In this document: piece after piece, positions 52,420-62,143 of the stretch
Numbering within the stretch: position 1 is the first letter of the stretch
Layout of the letters: every line of letters starts with the position of its first letter
Assembly: GCF_023101345.1 (NCBI RefSeq)
Contig: NZ_CP095848.1
Span: forward strand, 1,859,501-1,923,500
Length of the DNA stretch: 64,000 nt
Reading direction: 5' to 3'
From: Hymenobacter sublimis
GTDB lineage: Bacteria; Bacteroidota; Bacteroidia; Cytophagales; Hymenobacteraceae
Made by a program: the position numbers and the translations under genes
The notes under the pieces: generated by a model
The model's database searches: none
Told to the model about the DNA's origin: nothing
Seen by the model: only the letters and a program-made list of their open reading frames with translations

Positions 52420-54339
52420 ATGGCTGAAGAACTAGTACCCGCCGCTACCCCTGACCACGGCTACACCGAGGATAGTATTCGCTCCCTGGACTGGCGTGAG
52501 CACATTCGGCTGCGCCCGGGCATGTACATCGGTAAGCTGGGGGATGGCTCCAGCTACGACGACGGCATTTACGTGTTGGTTAAGGAAGTTATTGATAACT
52601 CCATTGATGAGCACGTAATGGGCCACGGCCGCACCATCGAAATAAAGATTTCCGACCAGCGCGTGCAGGTGCGCGACTACGGCCGGGGCATTCCGCTGGG
52701 CAAGGTGGTAGAGGTAGTAAGCAAGATCAACACGGGCGGTAAGTACGACTCGAAAGTCTTCCAGAAGTCTGTGGGCTTAAACGGGGTAGGTACCAAAGCG
52801 GTTAACGCCCTGAGCAATTACTTTTTAGTGCAAAGCGTACGCGACGGGCTGATGAAGTCGGCTGAGTTTGCCCAGGGCATTCTTACCAGCGACCCTAAGC
52901 CGGTGAAAACCAGCCAGCGCAACGGTACGCTCTTCACCTTCCAGCCCGACGATTCCATTTTCCGCAACTACCGCTTTATCCCGGAGTACCTGGAAAATCA
53001 GATCTGGAACTACGTTTACCTGAACGCCGGCCTGACCATCAACTTCAACGGTCAGAAGTACTACTCCGAAAATGGCCTGCTGGACCTGCTGGCTCGCAAA
53101 GCCGACGCGGAAAGCCTGCGCTACCCCATTATTCACCTAAAGGCCGAGGACATTGAACTGGCCCTCACCCATGGCAACGACTACGGCGAGGAGTACTACT
53201 CCTTCGTGAACGGCCAGTACACTACCCAGGGCGGTACCCATTTGGCCGCTTTCCGGGAGGCCGTAGTGAAAACGCTGCGCGAGTTCTACAAAAAGGACTA
53301 CGACGCGGCCGATATCCGAGGCTCCATTGTGGCCGCCATTTCGGTGCGGGTGCAGGAGCCGGTGTTCGAGTCCCAGACCAAAACCAAGCTCGGCTCCCTT
53401 AACATGGGTCCCGACGGGCCTACCGTGCGCGGGTTCGTTCTGGACTTCGTGAAGGAGCACCTCGACAATTTCCTGCACAAAAATCCCGAAACGGCGGAGG
53501 CGCTTAAAAAGCGCATCGAGCAGAACGAACGGGAGCGGAAGGACATGGCCGGGGTGAAGAAGCTGGCCAACCAGCGCGCCAAGAAAGCCAACCTGCACAA
53601 CCGCAAGCTCCGCGACTGCCGCCTGCACCTGGGCGAGACCAAAAACGCCGAGAAGGAGCTGCTCACTACCCTGTTCATCACGGAAGGTGATTCGGCTTCG
53701 GGCTCCATTACGAAAAGCCGGAACGTGGAAACGGAGGCCGTTTTCTCTTTGCGCGGAAAGCCCCTGAACTGCTTCGGGCTGAAAAAGAAAATCGTGTACG
53801 AGAACGAGGAGCTGAACTTGCTCCAGCACGCGCTGAACATTGAGGAGGGCATCGAGAACCTACGTTACAACCGCGTGGTCATTGCCACCGACGCCGACGT
53901 GGATGGCATGCACATCCGGCTGCTGTTGCTCACGTTCTTCCTGCAGTTCTTCCCCGATTTGGTGCGCAACGGCCACGTTTTCATCTTGGAAACCCCGCTG
54001 TTCCGCGTCCGCAACAAGAAAACCACCATTTACTGCTACAACGAGCAGGAAAAGCAGGCTGCCATGCGCCAGTTGGGCCGCAACCCCGAGGTAACGCGCT
54101 TTAAAGGTCTGGGTGAGATTTCGCCCGACGAGTTCGGCAAGTTCATCGGTGACAACATCAAGCTGGAACCCGTGATTCTGCAGTCGGACCGCTCCATTCA
54201 GCAGGTGCTAACCTACTACATGGGCAAAAACACCCCGGCTCGTCAGGAATTCATCATTGAGAACCTGCGTTTAGAAAAAGACCTGGTAACCTCCGACGTG
54301 TTGCCCCTGGCCGAAGTGGCGGAGGCTGATTTGGCCTAG
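52420..54339 (+). CDS. parE: DNA topoisomerase IV subunit B (ParE)
   Basis: 639 residues. A GHKL ATPase domain ([43 protein letters not shown]) is followed by the transducer and a TOPRIM domain ([41 protein letters not shown]). It pairs with ParC, whose gene starts 190 nt downstream. The EGDSASG form and adjacency to parC favour ParE over GyrB, with moderate certainty from sequence alone. It supplies ATP hydrolysis for chromosome decatenation. Confidence 0.93.
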   Translation: MAEELVPAATPDHGYTEDSIRSLDWREHIRLRPGMYIGKLGDGSSYDDGIYVLVKEVIDNSIDEHVMGHGRTIEIKISDQRVQVRDYGRGIPLGKVVEVVSKINTGGKYDSKVFQKSVGLNGVGTKAVNALSNYFLVQSVRDGLMKSAEFAQGILTSDPKPVKTSQRNGTLFTFQPDDSIFRNYRFIPEYLENQIWNYVYLNAGLTINFNGQKYYSENGLLDLLARKADAESLRYPIIHLKAEDIELALTHGNDYGEEYYSFVNGQYTTQGGTHLAAFREAVVKTLREFYKKDYDAADIRGSIVAAISVRVQEPVFESQTKTKLGSLNMGPDGPTVRGFVLDFVKEHLDNFLHKNPETAEALKKRIEQNERERKDMAGVKKLANQRAKKANLHNRKLRDCRLHLGETKNAEKELLTTLFITEGDSASGSITKSRNVETEAVFSLRGKPLNCFGLKKKIVYENEELNLLQHALNIEEGIENLRYNRVVIATDADVDGMHIRLLLLTFFLQFFPDLVRNGHVFILETPLFRVRNKKTTIYCYNEQEKQAAMRQLGRNPEVTRFKGLGEISPDEFGKFIGDNIKLEPVILQSDRSIQQVLTYYMGKNTPARQEFIIENLRLEKDLVTSDVLPLAEVAEADLA

Positions 54340-54529
54340 GATAACAGCCAGCCCAGTTAGCAGATACCACGCGCACAAGTAGACTAGGGCGGTTGCGGGG
54401 TAGCACTTTAGCAACCACGCCCAACCACTTGGTCCTACCTAGTCGCTAAGAGTTTTAACCTTCTGCTCCCTTTACTGGGCAGCAGGAGAGAGGTACAAGA
54501 ACAATAACCGTGGCGCTTGCCACACCCCC
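54340..54529. other. Intergenic spacer parE/parC
   Basis: 190 bases between co-oriented parE and parC. No strong terminator is seen, so read-through is possible; a separate promoter near the AACCTTCTG sequence at about 54460 is only a guess. Confidence 0.4.
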
Positions 54530-57490
54530 ATGTCAGAAGAGACGAATCCCCAAGACCTGAACCACGAAGACGAATCGAAGCTATTTGGTGCCGGTGACTC
54601 CTTTGCGTTCGGGTCGGCGCCGGAAGCTCCGGCCAATGCTGATGCCTCCCCAGAAGACGCGCCGCAATTCGTGATAAGCGAAGCTGGCGAGTTGCTGCTC
54701 GCGGAGTCTGGTACCGATGTGGAAGCCGTAACCGAGCCGGAGCCCGTAACGGAAGAAACCGAAGAGGAGCCCAAGTTCGCCCCCGGCGAAACCATTCACG
54801 ACGTGGCCACGGTGAATGGCATGTACCAGAACTGGTTTCTGGACTACGCCTCCTACGTGATTCTGGAGCGCGCCGTGCCCGCCATCGAGGACGGCCTCAA
54901 GCCCGTGCAGCGCCGCATTCTGCACGCCATGAAGGAAATGGACGACGGCCGCTTCAACAAAGTGGCGAACGTCATCGGTCAGACCATGCAGTATCACCCC
55001 CACGGCGACGCCTCCATCGGCGACGCCATGGTGAACTTGGGCCAGAAGGACTTGCTGATTGAAACCCAGGGCAACTGGGGCGACATCCGCACCGGCGACG
55101 GGGCCGCGGCGGCCCGTTACATTGAGGCCCGCCTGAGCAAGTTTGCCCTCGACGTGGTGTTCAACCCCGACATCACGGAGTGGCAGATGAGCTACGACGG
55201 CCGCAAGCGCGAGCCAACTACGCTACCCGTAAAGTTTCCGCTGCTCCTGGCCCAGGGCGTGGAAGGCATTGCCGTGGGCTTGAGCACCAAGATCATGCCC
55301 CACAACTTCCGGGAGTTGTGCAAGGCTTCCATTGACGTGCTGCGAGGTAGGGAAATTCAGCTGTTTCCGGACTTCCCGACCGGCGGCCTCTGCGACGTGA
55401 CCAACTACAACGGCGGTCTGCGCGGGGCCAAAATTCGCCTGCGCGCTACCATTGAGAAGGTTGATAAAACCCTGCTCGTCATTCGCGACATTCCCTACGG
55501 TACTACCACCACGGCGCTGATGGAAAGCATCGTGAAGGCCTCGGAAGCCAACAAAATCAAAATTAAAAAGGTAGTCGACAACACGGCCGCCGAGGTAGAG
55601 ATTCAGGTGCACTTGCCCACGGGTGTGTCGCCGGACCTTACCATGGACGCCTTGTACGCCTTCACCGACTGCGAAATCAGCATTTCGCCCAACACCTGCG
55701 TCATTATCGAGGATAAGCCGCGCTTCGTGGGGGTAGAGGACATGCTGCGCCTGAGCACCCAGAAAACAGTGCGCTTGCTGGAGCGGGAGTTGGAAATTCG
55801 GCAGGAAGAGCTACAGGAAAAATGGCACTCGGCCTCGCTGGAAAAGATTTTCATCGAGAACCGCATTTACCGCAAAATTGAAGAGTGCGAAACCTGGGAG
55901 GACATTCTGCAAACCATTGATGCTGGCCTGAAGAAATTTGTGCGCATTGAGGGCGAAAAGCAGAAAGCCAACGACGCGCGCATTGTCCTGCGCCGCGCCA
56001 TCACTGAGGACGACCTGACTCGCCTGACGGAAATCCGCATCAAGCGCATCAGCAAGTACGACGGCTTCAAGGCCGAAGAGTACATTCAGAAGCTGGAAAC
56101 GGAGCTGGCGGAAGTAGCTGACCACTTGGCTAACATTGTCCGCTACGCCATTCACTACTTCGAAGGCCTGCTGAAAAAGTACGGCACCAACCGGGAGCGG
56201 AAAACCCAGCTGCGCACCTTTGATGTAGTAACGGCCCAGAAAGTGGCCGTCGCCAACCAGAAGCTCTACGTCAACTATGCCGACGGTTTTGTGGGCTACG
56301 GCCTCAAGAAGGACGAAAAGGCTGTGACGGTGTGTGACTGCTCGGACTTGGATGACATCATTGCCATTCGCCGCGACGGCACGTTTGTGGTGAGTCGCAT
56401 TGCCGAGAAAACCTTCGTGGGCAAGGACATTCTGCACGTGGGCGTCTACAACAAAAACGACGACCGGCTGGTGTACAATATGGTGTACCAAGATGGAGCC
56501 TCGGGCATTGCCTTTGCCAAACGCTTCCTGGTGACGGGTATCACCCGCGACAAAGTGTACGACCTGACCAAGGGCACGAAAGGCACCAAAACCCTCTACC
56601 TCACGGCCAACCCTAACTCCGAGTCGGAGGTAGTAAGCGTGCAGTTGTCTGACAAGGCTCCGGCCCGCGTGAAGCAATTTGATTTCGATTTTGCCGAGCT
56701 GGCCATTAAGGGCAAGGGCTCCATGGGCAACATCGTCACGAAACAGCCGATCAAGAAAATAACCCGCAAAACCGTTGGTGACAGCACTTTAGGCGGCCGG
56801 GAAGTATTCTTTGACAGCGTCGTGGGTCGCCTGAACCACGCCGGCCACGGCCGCTACTTGGGGGCCTTCGATACCGACCATACCATTTTGGTGGTGTATA
56901 AGGATGGCAGCTACGAACTGAAGTCGCCCGAGCCGGCGCACCACTTCGATGTGCCCAACATTCTGCTGCTACGCAAGCTGGAGCCCGACACGGTTATCAG
57001 CAGCGTGTACGTGGAAGGCGAGTCGAAAACGCACTACGTCAAGCGTTTCAAAATTGAAACCAGCACCCTCGACAAGCGCTTTACCTTCATTTCGGAAACT
57101 AAGGGCTCCAAGCTCCTGTGTGCTACCTGCCACCCCGAGCCCCAGGCGGAAGTAAAGCTGCAGCGCGACAAGAAGGCCGATAAGGAAACGGAAAACCTGC
57201 ACCTGCACGAGTTCATCGACGTGAAAGGCTGGAAGGCCATGGGCAACAAGCTCGCCTACTTCCGCATCCACGGCGTAACGTTGCTGACGGATGAAGGGCC
57301 CGAGCCTCAGCGGCGGGAAGCCAAGAAGAAAGCCGGTCCGGCCACCATTCCTAGAACGGCGGCCCCTAGTAGCGCCGCCCCCGAGGAGCCGCTGCCGGAG
57401 CTTCATGGCACGGTTGACATCTCGGAGGCCGACATTGCCCAAGCCCAAGCTGTACTGAAAACCCCTAAGTCTCAACTCAAGCTATTCTAG
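54530..57490 (+). CDS. parC: DNA topoisomerase IV subunit A (ParC)
   Basis: 986 residues. A low-complexity acidic N-terminal extension of about 85 residues (DESKLFGAGDSFAFG, GTDVEAVTEPEPVTEETEEEP) precedes the catalytic domain. That domain has VNGMYQNWFLDYASYVILERAVPAIEDGLKPVQRRIL, QYHPHGDASIGDAM and AAARYIEARLSKFA, with the active Tyr in ARYIEA. A coiled-coil/tower region and a C-terminal pinwheel-like domain with repeated blades (residues about 560-900) follow. The Ser83-equivalent position in the quinolone loop is Ala (HPHGDAS). The charged tail contains TIPRTAAPSSAAPEEP. It works with ParE. Confidence 0.93.
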   Translation: MSEETNPQDLNHEDESKLFGAGDSFAFGSAPEAPANADASPEDAPQFVISEAGELLLAESGTDVEAVTEPEPVTEETEEEPKFAPGETIHDVATVNGMYQNWFLDYASYVILERAVPAIEDGLKPVQRRILHAMKEMDDGRFNKVANVIGQTMQYHPHGDASIGDAMVNLGQKDLLIETQGNWGDIRTGDGAAAARYIEARLSKFALDVVFNPDITEWQMSYDGRKREPTTLPVKFPLLLAQGVEGIAVGLSTKIMPHNFRELCKASIDVLRGREIQLFPDFPTGGLCDVTNYNGGLRGAKIRLRATIEKVDKTLLVIRDIPYGTTTTALMESIVKASEANKIKIKKVVDNTAAEVEIQVHLPTGVSPDLTMDALYAFTDCEISISPNTCVIIEDKPRFVGVEDMLRLSTQKTVRLLERELEIRQEELQEKWHSASLEKIFIENRIYRKIEECETWEDILQTIDAGLKKFVRIEGEKQKANDARIVLRRAITEDDLTRLTEIRIKRISKYDGFKAEEYIQKLETELAEVADHLANIVRYAIHYFEGLLKKYGTNRERKTQLRTFDVVTAQKVAVANQKLYVNYADGFVGYGLKKDEKAVTVCDCSDLDDIIAIRRDGTFVVSRIAEKTFVGKDILHVGVYNKNDDRLVYNMVYQDGASGIAFAKRFLVTGITRDKVYDLTKGTKGTKTLYLTANPNSESEVVSVQLSDKAPARVKQFDFDFAELAIKGKGSMGNIVTKQPIKKITRKTVGDSTLGGREVFFDSVVGRLNHAGHGRYLGAFDTDHTILVVYKDGSYELKSPEPAHHFDVPNILLLRKLEPDTVISSVYVEGESKTHYVKRFKIETSTLDKRFTFISETKGSKLLCATCHPEPQAEVKLQRDKKADKETENLHLHEFIDVKGWKAMGNKLAYFRIHGVTLLTDEGPEPQRREAKKKAGPATIPRTAAPSSAAPEEPLPELHGTVDISEADIAQAQAVLKTPKSQLKLF

Positions 57491-57518
57491 TTGCAGGCCC
57501 TTGCGGTGGCGTTCCTTT

Positions 57519-57554
57519 CAGAAAAGCCAGCCTGAATTCAGGCTGGCTTTTCTG
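57519..57554 (+). terminator. parC terminator
   Basis: A 36-bp perfect palindrome (CAGAAAAGCCAGCCTGAA and complement) lies 28 nt after the stop. Confidence 0.92.
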
Positions 57555-57654
57555 TGTAGCGGAGAGGTTCTGCGGCAGTCTTCGCAGGGCGGGTACTATG
57601 TGGTTACTGCAGCGGGCGACGGCAAGTTTTAACTCAACATCAGAATCAGAAAAG

Positions 57655-57662
57655 TACCTTTG
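57655..57662 (+). promoter_or_regulatory. -7 element of the TPR gene at 57669
   Basis: TACCTTTG is an exact TAnnTTTG match just 6 nt before the ATG. Such a leaderless-like position suggests a very short leader. Confidence 0.5.
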
Positions 57663-57668
57663 CCGGCC

Positions 57669-58526
57669 ATGCTGCGCCCATTCAGCCTTCTTATTGTCAT
57701 TCTGCTGCTTGGTCTATTTGCAGGCCAGGGCTGCGTGCTTGCGCAATCCAGGCTGGCGTCAACTACTAAGCCTGCTCCCCTCGATCCGGCCGTAGCAGAT
57801 TTATTAACCCAAGCCCGGGCTCTGCAGGCGCAGTACCACGAGTCGGAGGCCCTCGCCAAGTACGAACAGGCACTGAGTAAAGCCCCCGCTACCTATGAGG
57901 CTCTGTGGCAAGCAGCCGTATTGAGCGTCCGGATTGGCGCCCGCTACACCGACGAAACCCGTAAAGCAGCCTATTTCTCGGCGGCTCGCCTGTACGCCAG
58001 CCGGGCGTTGGTGGTGCGTCCCGACGGGGCAGAGGGGCATTATGCCGAAGCGCTGGCTTTATCTAATCAGGCGACTTTGCTTACGGCCCGCGGCCGGCTG
58101 CTGGCCTACCGTGAAATGCGGCCCCATGTGTTTCGAGCTACCGAGTTGCGGCCGGACTGGGCCGAAGCCTGGCAGCTGCTGGGGCGGTGGCATTACCGCG
58201 TTGACCACTACAGTCCGTTTGAGCGGGTTTTTAGCCGGATATTTCTGGGCGGAATGCCCGCTGGCGCCAGCACCTTCCGGGCTATTGATGCGCTCAAGCG
58301 GGCCCACGAACTCGACCCGAAGCGCATCCAGTACGCCTACGATTTAGCCCGGGTGTACCTGAACCGCAGTCAGCAAACCCGGGCCACTGCTGTTTTGCAG
58401 GAGGCCGTGGCGCTAACTCCCGTTACGGCCGATGAGCTGGAACTCAGCCGGCGCTGCCGCCGGATGTTGGAGCAAGTTAACCGCCAGCTGCGCCGCCAGA
58501 TCAGCCGCCACGTTAGAAAGCTGTAG
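57669..58526 (+). CDS. Secreted TPR-repeat protein 1
   Basis: 285 residues from ATG 57669 (MLRPFSLLIVILLLG); a TTG at 57660 would add three residues. A signal peptide is followed by helical repeats: DLLTQARALQAQYHESEALAKYEQALS, YFSAARLYASRALVVRPDGAEGHYAEALALS, ATELRPDWAEAWQLLGRWHYRV and AIDALKRAHELDPKRIQYAYDLARVYL, all of TPR type. Periplasmic or outer-membrane location is inferred. Relatives are common in Bacteroidota as scaffold proteins. The protein is basic at the C-terminus (RRQISRHVRKL). Confidence 0.8.
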   Translation: MLRPFSLLIVILLLGLFAGQGCVLAQSRLASTTKPAPLDPAVADLLTQARALQAQYHESEALAKYEQALSKAPATYEALWQAAVLSVRIGARYTDETRKAAYFSAARLYASRALVVRPDGAEGHYAEALALSNQATLLTARGRLLAYREMRPHVFRATELRPDWAEAWQLLGRWHYRVDHYSPFERVFSRIFLGGMPAGASTFRAIDALKRAHELDPKRIQYAYDLARVYLNRSQQTRATAVLQEAVALTPVTADELELSRRCRRMLEQVNRQLRRQISRHVRKL

Positions 58527-58564
58527 GCCCTTGGCACTGGGTAGCACCAACCATGGGTAGCGCG

Positions 58565-58572
58565 TATCTTTG
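58565..58572 (+). promoter_or_regulatory. -7 element of the TPR gene at 58595
   Basis: TATCTTTG is an exact TAnnTTTG match 22 nt before the GTG start. No good -33 partner at the expected distance. Confidence 0.5.
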
Positions 58573-58594
58573 CCGTTGAATTTTACCTTGCGCC

Positions 58595-59716
58595 GTGCGT
58601 CCCTTTCGTTTCTTTCGCCTGTTTTTGTTGCTCGCCGCTGGTCAGGCCTTGGTTGCTGCCTGCGCGGAAGGCCCCAAGGAGCGGCCGGAAACTATGGTGA
58701 ACCTGAATACGGTGCAGAGCGGACCGAAAATTCAGGCCGAAGAACTGGATGGCGCCATTGCCCGTCAACCGCAGAATGCCTCTTTGTACGCTCGCCGGGC
58801 CGCTTTTCGCCTGGATGCTGGCCTGACTGAAGCTGCGCTACGAGACATCAATCAGGCCCTGGATCTGGATGATGCGCCGGGGGAGTTTTACTTCACGAAG
58901 GCGCGGGCCTTGCGCGCACAAGGCCAGATTAAGTCGGCGCTGGCAGCGACTACCGAGGCCGCCCGCCGGGGCTTCGCCTCCCCAGATCTGAACCTGCTGG
59001 TAGGGGAGATGCATCTGGCCAGCCGCCGCTACCAAGATGCCCTGGACCAACTAGACCGCGCCCTGCAGCAGGAGCCTGACCACGCCGCCGCCTTATTCTA
59101 CAAAGGAGTTGCCTACGTCGGCTTGCAGGATACGCTCCAGGCCCTGGAGCACTTCCGGGCCAGCCTGACCCGCGACCCCCGCCAGCCCGAAACTCTGCAT
59201 CAGCTAGCGTTTCTGTCCAATGCATTCCGCCAACCCGAGCAGGCGGCCCTCTATGCGGCCCGGGGTCTGAAGCTGGCGCCTACCTACGGTCCGCTGTGGT
59301 ATGATTACGGCCGGCAGTTTGAACTCCAAAACCAGCCCGATAGCGCCACGCGCATCTATGCCCGGACGGTTCAGTTGGATACCACTTTCTATCGGGCTGA
59401 TTACCGGCTGGCCCTTGTTGCCTTCAAGGCCCGCAAATACGCCCAGGCCGTTCCACACCTGCAGCGGGCCCTGCGCCGTGCCCCGCGCCTGGCGGGCGCC
59501 CGTCAAATGCTAGCGGAGAGCTTAGAAAGCGTTGAGCGGTGGCCCGAAGCGGCCGAACAGTACCGGCTACTGGTAGCCGAAAACCCTGGCAACCGCCACT
59601 GGACGTACAAGGCCTGGAAAGTGGGCAACCGTGCCAAGGGCATCCTTGTCAATGAAGCCCCCCGGCCCGCTGTGGAGGCCGTCGAGCCCATTATAGTAGA
59701 GCGCCCTGGCTTGTAG
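58595..59716 (+). CDS. TPR-repeat lipoprotein 2
   Basis: 373 residues from a GTG at 58595. FFRLFLLLAAGQALVAACAEG carries a lipobox (LVAAC, near Cys22). About nine TPR units follow, e.g. EELDGAIARQPQNASLYARRAAFRLDAG, ALRDINQALDLDDAPGEFYFTKARALR, ALDQLDRALQQEPDHAAALFYKGVAYV and AVPHLQRALRRAPRLAGARQMLAESLE. It probably acts as a scaffold at the outer membrane. It starts 68 nt after the preceding TPR gene and has its own -7 element. Confidence 0.85.
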   Translation: MRPFRFFRLFLLLAAGQALVAACAEGPKERPETMVNLNTVQSGPKIQAEELDGAIARQPQNASLYARRAAFRLDAGLTEAALRDINQALDLDDAPGEFYFTKARALRAQGQIKSALAATTEAARRGFASPDLNLLVGEMHLASRRYQDALDQLDRALQQEPDHAAALFYKGVAYVGLQDTLQALEHFRASLTRDPRQPETLHQLAFLSNAFRQPEQAALYAARGLKLAPTYGPLWYDYGRQFELQNQPDSATRIYARTVQLDTTFYRADYRLALVAFKARKYAQAVPHLQRALRRAPRLAGARQMLAESLESVERWPEAAEQYRLLVAENPGNRHWTYKAWKVGNRAKGILVNEAPRPAVEAVEPIIVERPGL

Positions 59717-59820
59717 CCCGTGGTGAGGTAGCAGAGTGATAACACGATGGATTTAGCATTCTGCCTGCTCGGCTGAAAGCGTAAACTCACCAATTCACCA
59801 CATCACAATCTCACCACTTG
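59717..59820. repeat. Imperfect inverted repeat, intergenic (GTGGTGAG type)
   Basis: The left arm GTGGTGAGGTAGCAGAGTGATAA is loosely mirrored by the right arm TCACCAATTCACCACATCACAATCTCACCAC around a 40-nt centre. It is less regular than those at 23056 and 40745, but shares GTGAATTGGTGAG-like arm sequence with the latter. Confidence 0.4.
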
Positions 59821-59870
59821 TGTAACTTGCGGCCTCACGGCTGTTTGTATAGCCATTATTCCCCAACTTC

Positions 59871-61820
59871 ATGTTGAATATCACCCTCCCCGACGGCTCG
59901 GTGCGCCAGTTTGTAGATGGCGCCACGGGCTATGATGTTGCCGCCGGCATTAGCGAAGGTCTCGCCCGTAATGCCCTGGGTGTGCGCGTCAACGGCGAAG
60001 TGCGCGACCTGCACCGCCCCATCGAACAGGATGCCACCGTGGCTATTCTGACCTGGAACGACCCCGAAGGCAAATCTACCTTCTGGCACTCCTCGGCCCA
60101 TCTGCTGGCCGAAGCCCTCGAAGCCCTCTACCCCGGTGTGAAGCTGGGTATCGGCCCCAGCATTGAAAACGGCTTCTATTACGACATTGACCTGGGCGAG
60201 GGCCGCACGATTTCTACCGATGACCTACCGGAGGTGGAGAAGAAGATGCTGGAGCTGGCCAAGAAGAAAAGCCAGTACGAGCGTCGGGAGGTAAGCAAGG
60301 CCGATGCCATTGCTTACTTCACCGAGAAACAGGACCCCTACAAGCTAGACCTGCTGGAGCGCCTCGAAGACGGCGCCATTACCTTCTATAGCCAAGGCGA
60401 CTTTACGGACCTCTGCCGCGGCCCCCACATTCCCGATACTTCGCCCATCAAGGCCGTCAAGCTACTCAACGTGGCCGGCGCTTACTGGCGCGGCGACGAG
60501 AAAAACAAGCAGCTCACGCGCATCTACGGCATCACCTTCCCCAAGGCTAAGGAGCTGACCGAGTACCTGGAGCGCCTGGAAGAAGCCAAGCGTCGTGACC
60601 ACCGCAAGCTGGGCAAGGAGTTGGAGCTGTTCGCGTTTTCCGAAAAGGTAGGGGCGGGGCTACCCCTATGGCTGCCTAAAGGCACAGCTTTGCGCGAGCG
60701 GCTGGAGCAGTTTCTGCGCCGGGCCCAGATCAAGGCCGGTTACCAGCCCGTCGTGACGCCTCACATTGGCTCCAAAGAGCTCTACGTGACCAGCGGCCAC
60801 TACGAAAAGTACGGTGCCGACTCGTTTCAGCCCATCAAGACGCCGAACCCGGGCGAGGAGTTTTTCCTCAAGCCCATGAACTGCCCCCACCACTGCGAAA
60901 TCTACAAAACCAAGCCCCGTTCGTACCGCGACCTACCGGTGCGCTTCGCCGAGTTTGGCACCGTGTACCGCTACGAGCAATCGGGCGAGCTGCACGGCCT
61001 GACGCGGGTGCGCGGCTTCACCCAGGATGACGCCCACATCTTCTGTCGCCCCGACCAGGTAAAAGAGGAGTTTCTGAAGGTAATTGACATCGTGCTTTAC
61101 GTGCTCAAGGCCCTTGATTTCCCCGATTTCACGGCCCAGATTTCCCTGCGCGACCCCGAGAACAAAACCAAGTACATCGGCTCCGACGAAAACTGGGAGA
61201 AGGCGGAGCGGGCCATCATTGAAGCCGCCGCCGAGAAAGGTCTGACTACCGTGACTGAGTTGGGCGAAGCCGCTTTCTACGGTCCCAAACTCGACTTTAT
61301 GGTGCGTGACGCCATTGGCCGCAAGTGGCAGCTCGGCACCATTCAGGTTGACTACAACCTGCCCGAGCGGTTCGAGCTGGAATACGTGGCCTCCGACAAC
61401 TCCCGCCAGCGCCCCGTGATGCTGCACCGGGCTCCGTTTGGCTCACTGGAGCGTTTCGTGGCCGTTCTGATTGAGCATTGCGGTGGCAATTTTCCACTCT
61501 GGCTCTCCCCGGAGCAGTTCACCGTGCTGCCCATTTCGGAGAAGTACCACGACTACGCCCAGCAAGTGTACGACCAGTTGCAGGCCGCTGAACTACGCGG
61601 CACCGTGGACCACCGCGACGAGAAAATCGGCCGCAAAATCCGGGATGCCGAAGTGGGCAAAATTCCCTACATGCTGATTGTGGGCGAAAAGGAGCAGGAG
61701 AATGGAGTTGTCTCGATCCGTCGGCACGGAGCCGGTGACGTTGGAGCCGTGCCCATTGAAGAATTCATTCAGAGCTTCCAGCAGCAGGTAGCCGACATGA
61801 TGGACGGCAAAGCCAGCTAA
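59871..61820 (+). CDS. thrS: Threonyl-tRNA synthetase
   Basis: 649 residues with the full ThrRS plan. The TGS domain is at the N-terminus ([20 protein letters not shown]). The editing domain holds [16 protein letters not shown] and later CRGPHIPDT. The class II catalytic core contains [44 protein letters not shown] and [20 protein letters not shown]. The anticodon domain has [21 protein letters not shown]. It heads the thrS-infC-rpmI-rplT cluster. A large inverted repeat and a terminator follow the stop. Confidence 0.97.
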   Translation: MLNITLPDGSVRQFVDGATGYDVAAGISEGLARNALGVRVNGEVRDLHRPIEQDATVAILTWNDPEGKSTFWHSSAHLLAEALEALYPGVKLGIGPSIENGFYYDIDLGEGRTISTDDLPEVEKKMLELAKKKSQYERREVSKADAIAYFTEKQDPYKLDLLERLEDGAITFYSQGDFTDLCRGPHIPDTSPIKAVKLLNVAGAYWRGDEKNKQLTRIYGITFPKAKELTEYLERLEEAKRRDHRKLGKELELFAFSEKVGAGLPLWLPKGTALRERLEQFLRRAQIKAGYQPVVTPHIGSKELYVTSGHYEKYGADSFQPIKTPNPGEEFFLKPMNCPHHCEIYKTKPRSYRDLPVRFAEFGTVYRYEQSGELHGLTRVRGFTQDDAHIFCRPDQVKEEFLKVIDIVLYVLKALDFPDFTAQISLRDPENKTKYIGSDENWEKAERAIIEAAAEKGLTTVTELGEAAFYGPKLDFMVRDAIGRKWQLGTIQVDYNLPERFELEYVASDNSRQRPVMLHRAPFGSLERFVAVLIEHCGGNFPLWLSPEQFTVLPISEKYHDYAQQVYDQLQAAELRGTVDHRDEKIGRKIRDAEVGKIPYMLIVGEKEQENGVVSIRRHGAGDVGAVPIEEFIQSFQQQVADMMDGKAS

Positions 61821-61849
61821 CAACACCTCCAACTCATCGGCAGGTACCA

Positions 61850-61919
61850 CAACGGACCTTCTGCGAGTAGCAACGTCTAGTAGTCCCAATAGGCGTTGCT
61901 ACCCGCAGAAGGTCCGTTG
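61850..61919 (+). other. Large inverted repeat after thrS
   Basis: 26-bp arms CAACGGACCTTCTGCGAGTA.../complement with a single G-T mismatch flank an 18-nt loop. Read as RNA it would fold into a long hairpin directly before the terminator at 61920-61942, a possible attenuation structure. Confidence 0.6.
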
Positions 61920-61942
61920 CTGCTTTCCGAAAAGCAGTTTTT
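61920..61942 (+). terminator. Intrinsic terminator between thrS and infC
   Basis: A CTGCTTT/AAAGCAG stem with a CCGA loop is followed by five T. It would end thrS transcripts before infC unless read through. Confidence 0.85.
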
Positions 61943-61966
61943 CGTCGGCTGAACGGGCATTTTTAT

Positions 61967-62143
61967 ATGGCCTTTTTTGAGCGTGTGGAAAAAATGCCGG
62001 ATATTCGCACGCTGATTGAACTAGCCGGCGCCTTCCCGCGCCCTTTCAATCCAGCAGAAATCGACTTTCACCTTAAGGAAGAACGCCATAGCTACCCCCA
62101 ACCGCCGCTATATACCTCGTGCCCAGGTCGAGGAGCCGTTTAA
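61967..62143 (+). CDS. Candidate upstream ORF overlapping infC (58 aa)
   Basis: ATG 61967 opens a frame ([20 protein letters not shown]) that runs 58 codons to a TAA at 62143 and overlaps the start of infC by 56 nt in another frame. Codon use before the overlap resembles local coding sequence. It may be a small protein, a regulatory leader ORF or chance. No homology is claimed. Confidence 0.35.
   Translation: MAFFERVEKMPDIRTLIELAGAFPRPFNPAEIDFHLKEERHSYPQPPLYTSCPGRGAV
62075..62090 (+). promoter_or_regulatory. Shine-Dalgarno and AUA start of infC
   Basis: AAGGAAG at 62075-62081 lies six bases before ATA at 62088-62090. No ATG, GTG or TTG exists in frame from the upstream stop (62022) to this point; the first canonical codon is the GTG at 62172. 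Confidence 0.6.

Noticed and set aside
54340..54529. Terminator between parE and parC
   Set aside because: No convincing hairpin with T run is visible, so the two may be co-transcribed.
55811..56677. 288-codon minus-strand frame inside parC
   Set aside because: Complement of a conserved topoisomerase region; no homology.
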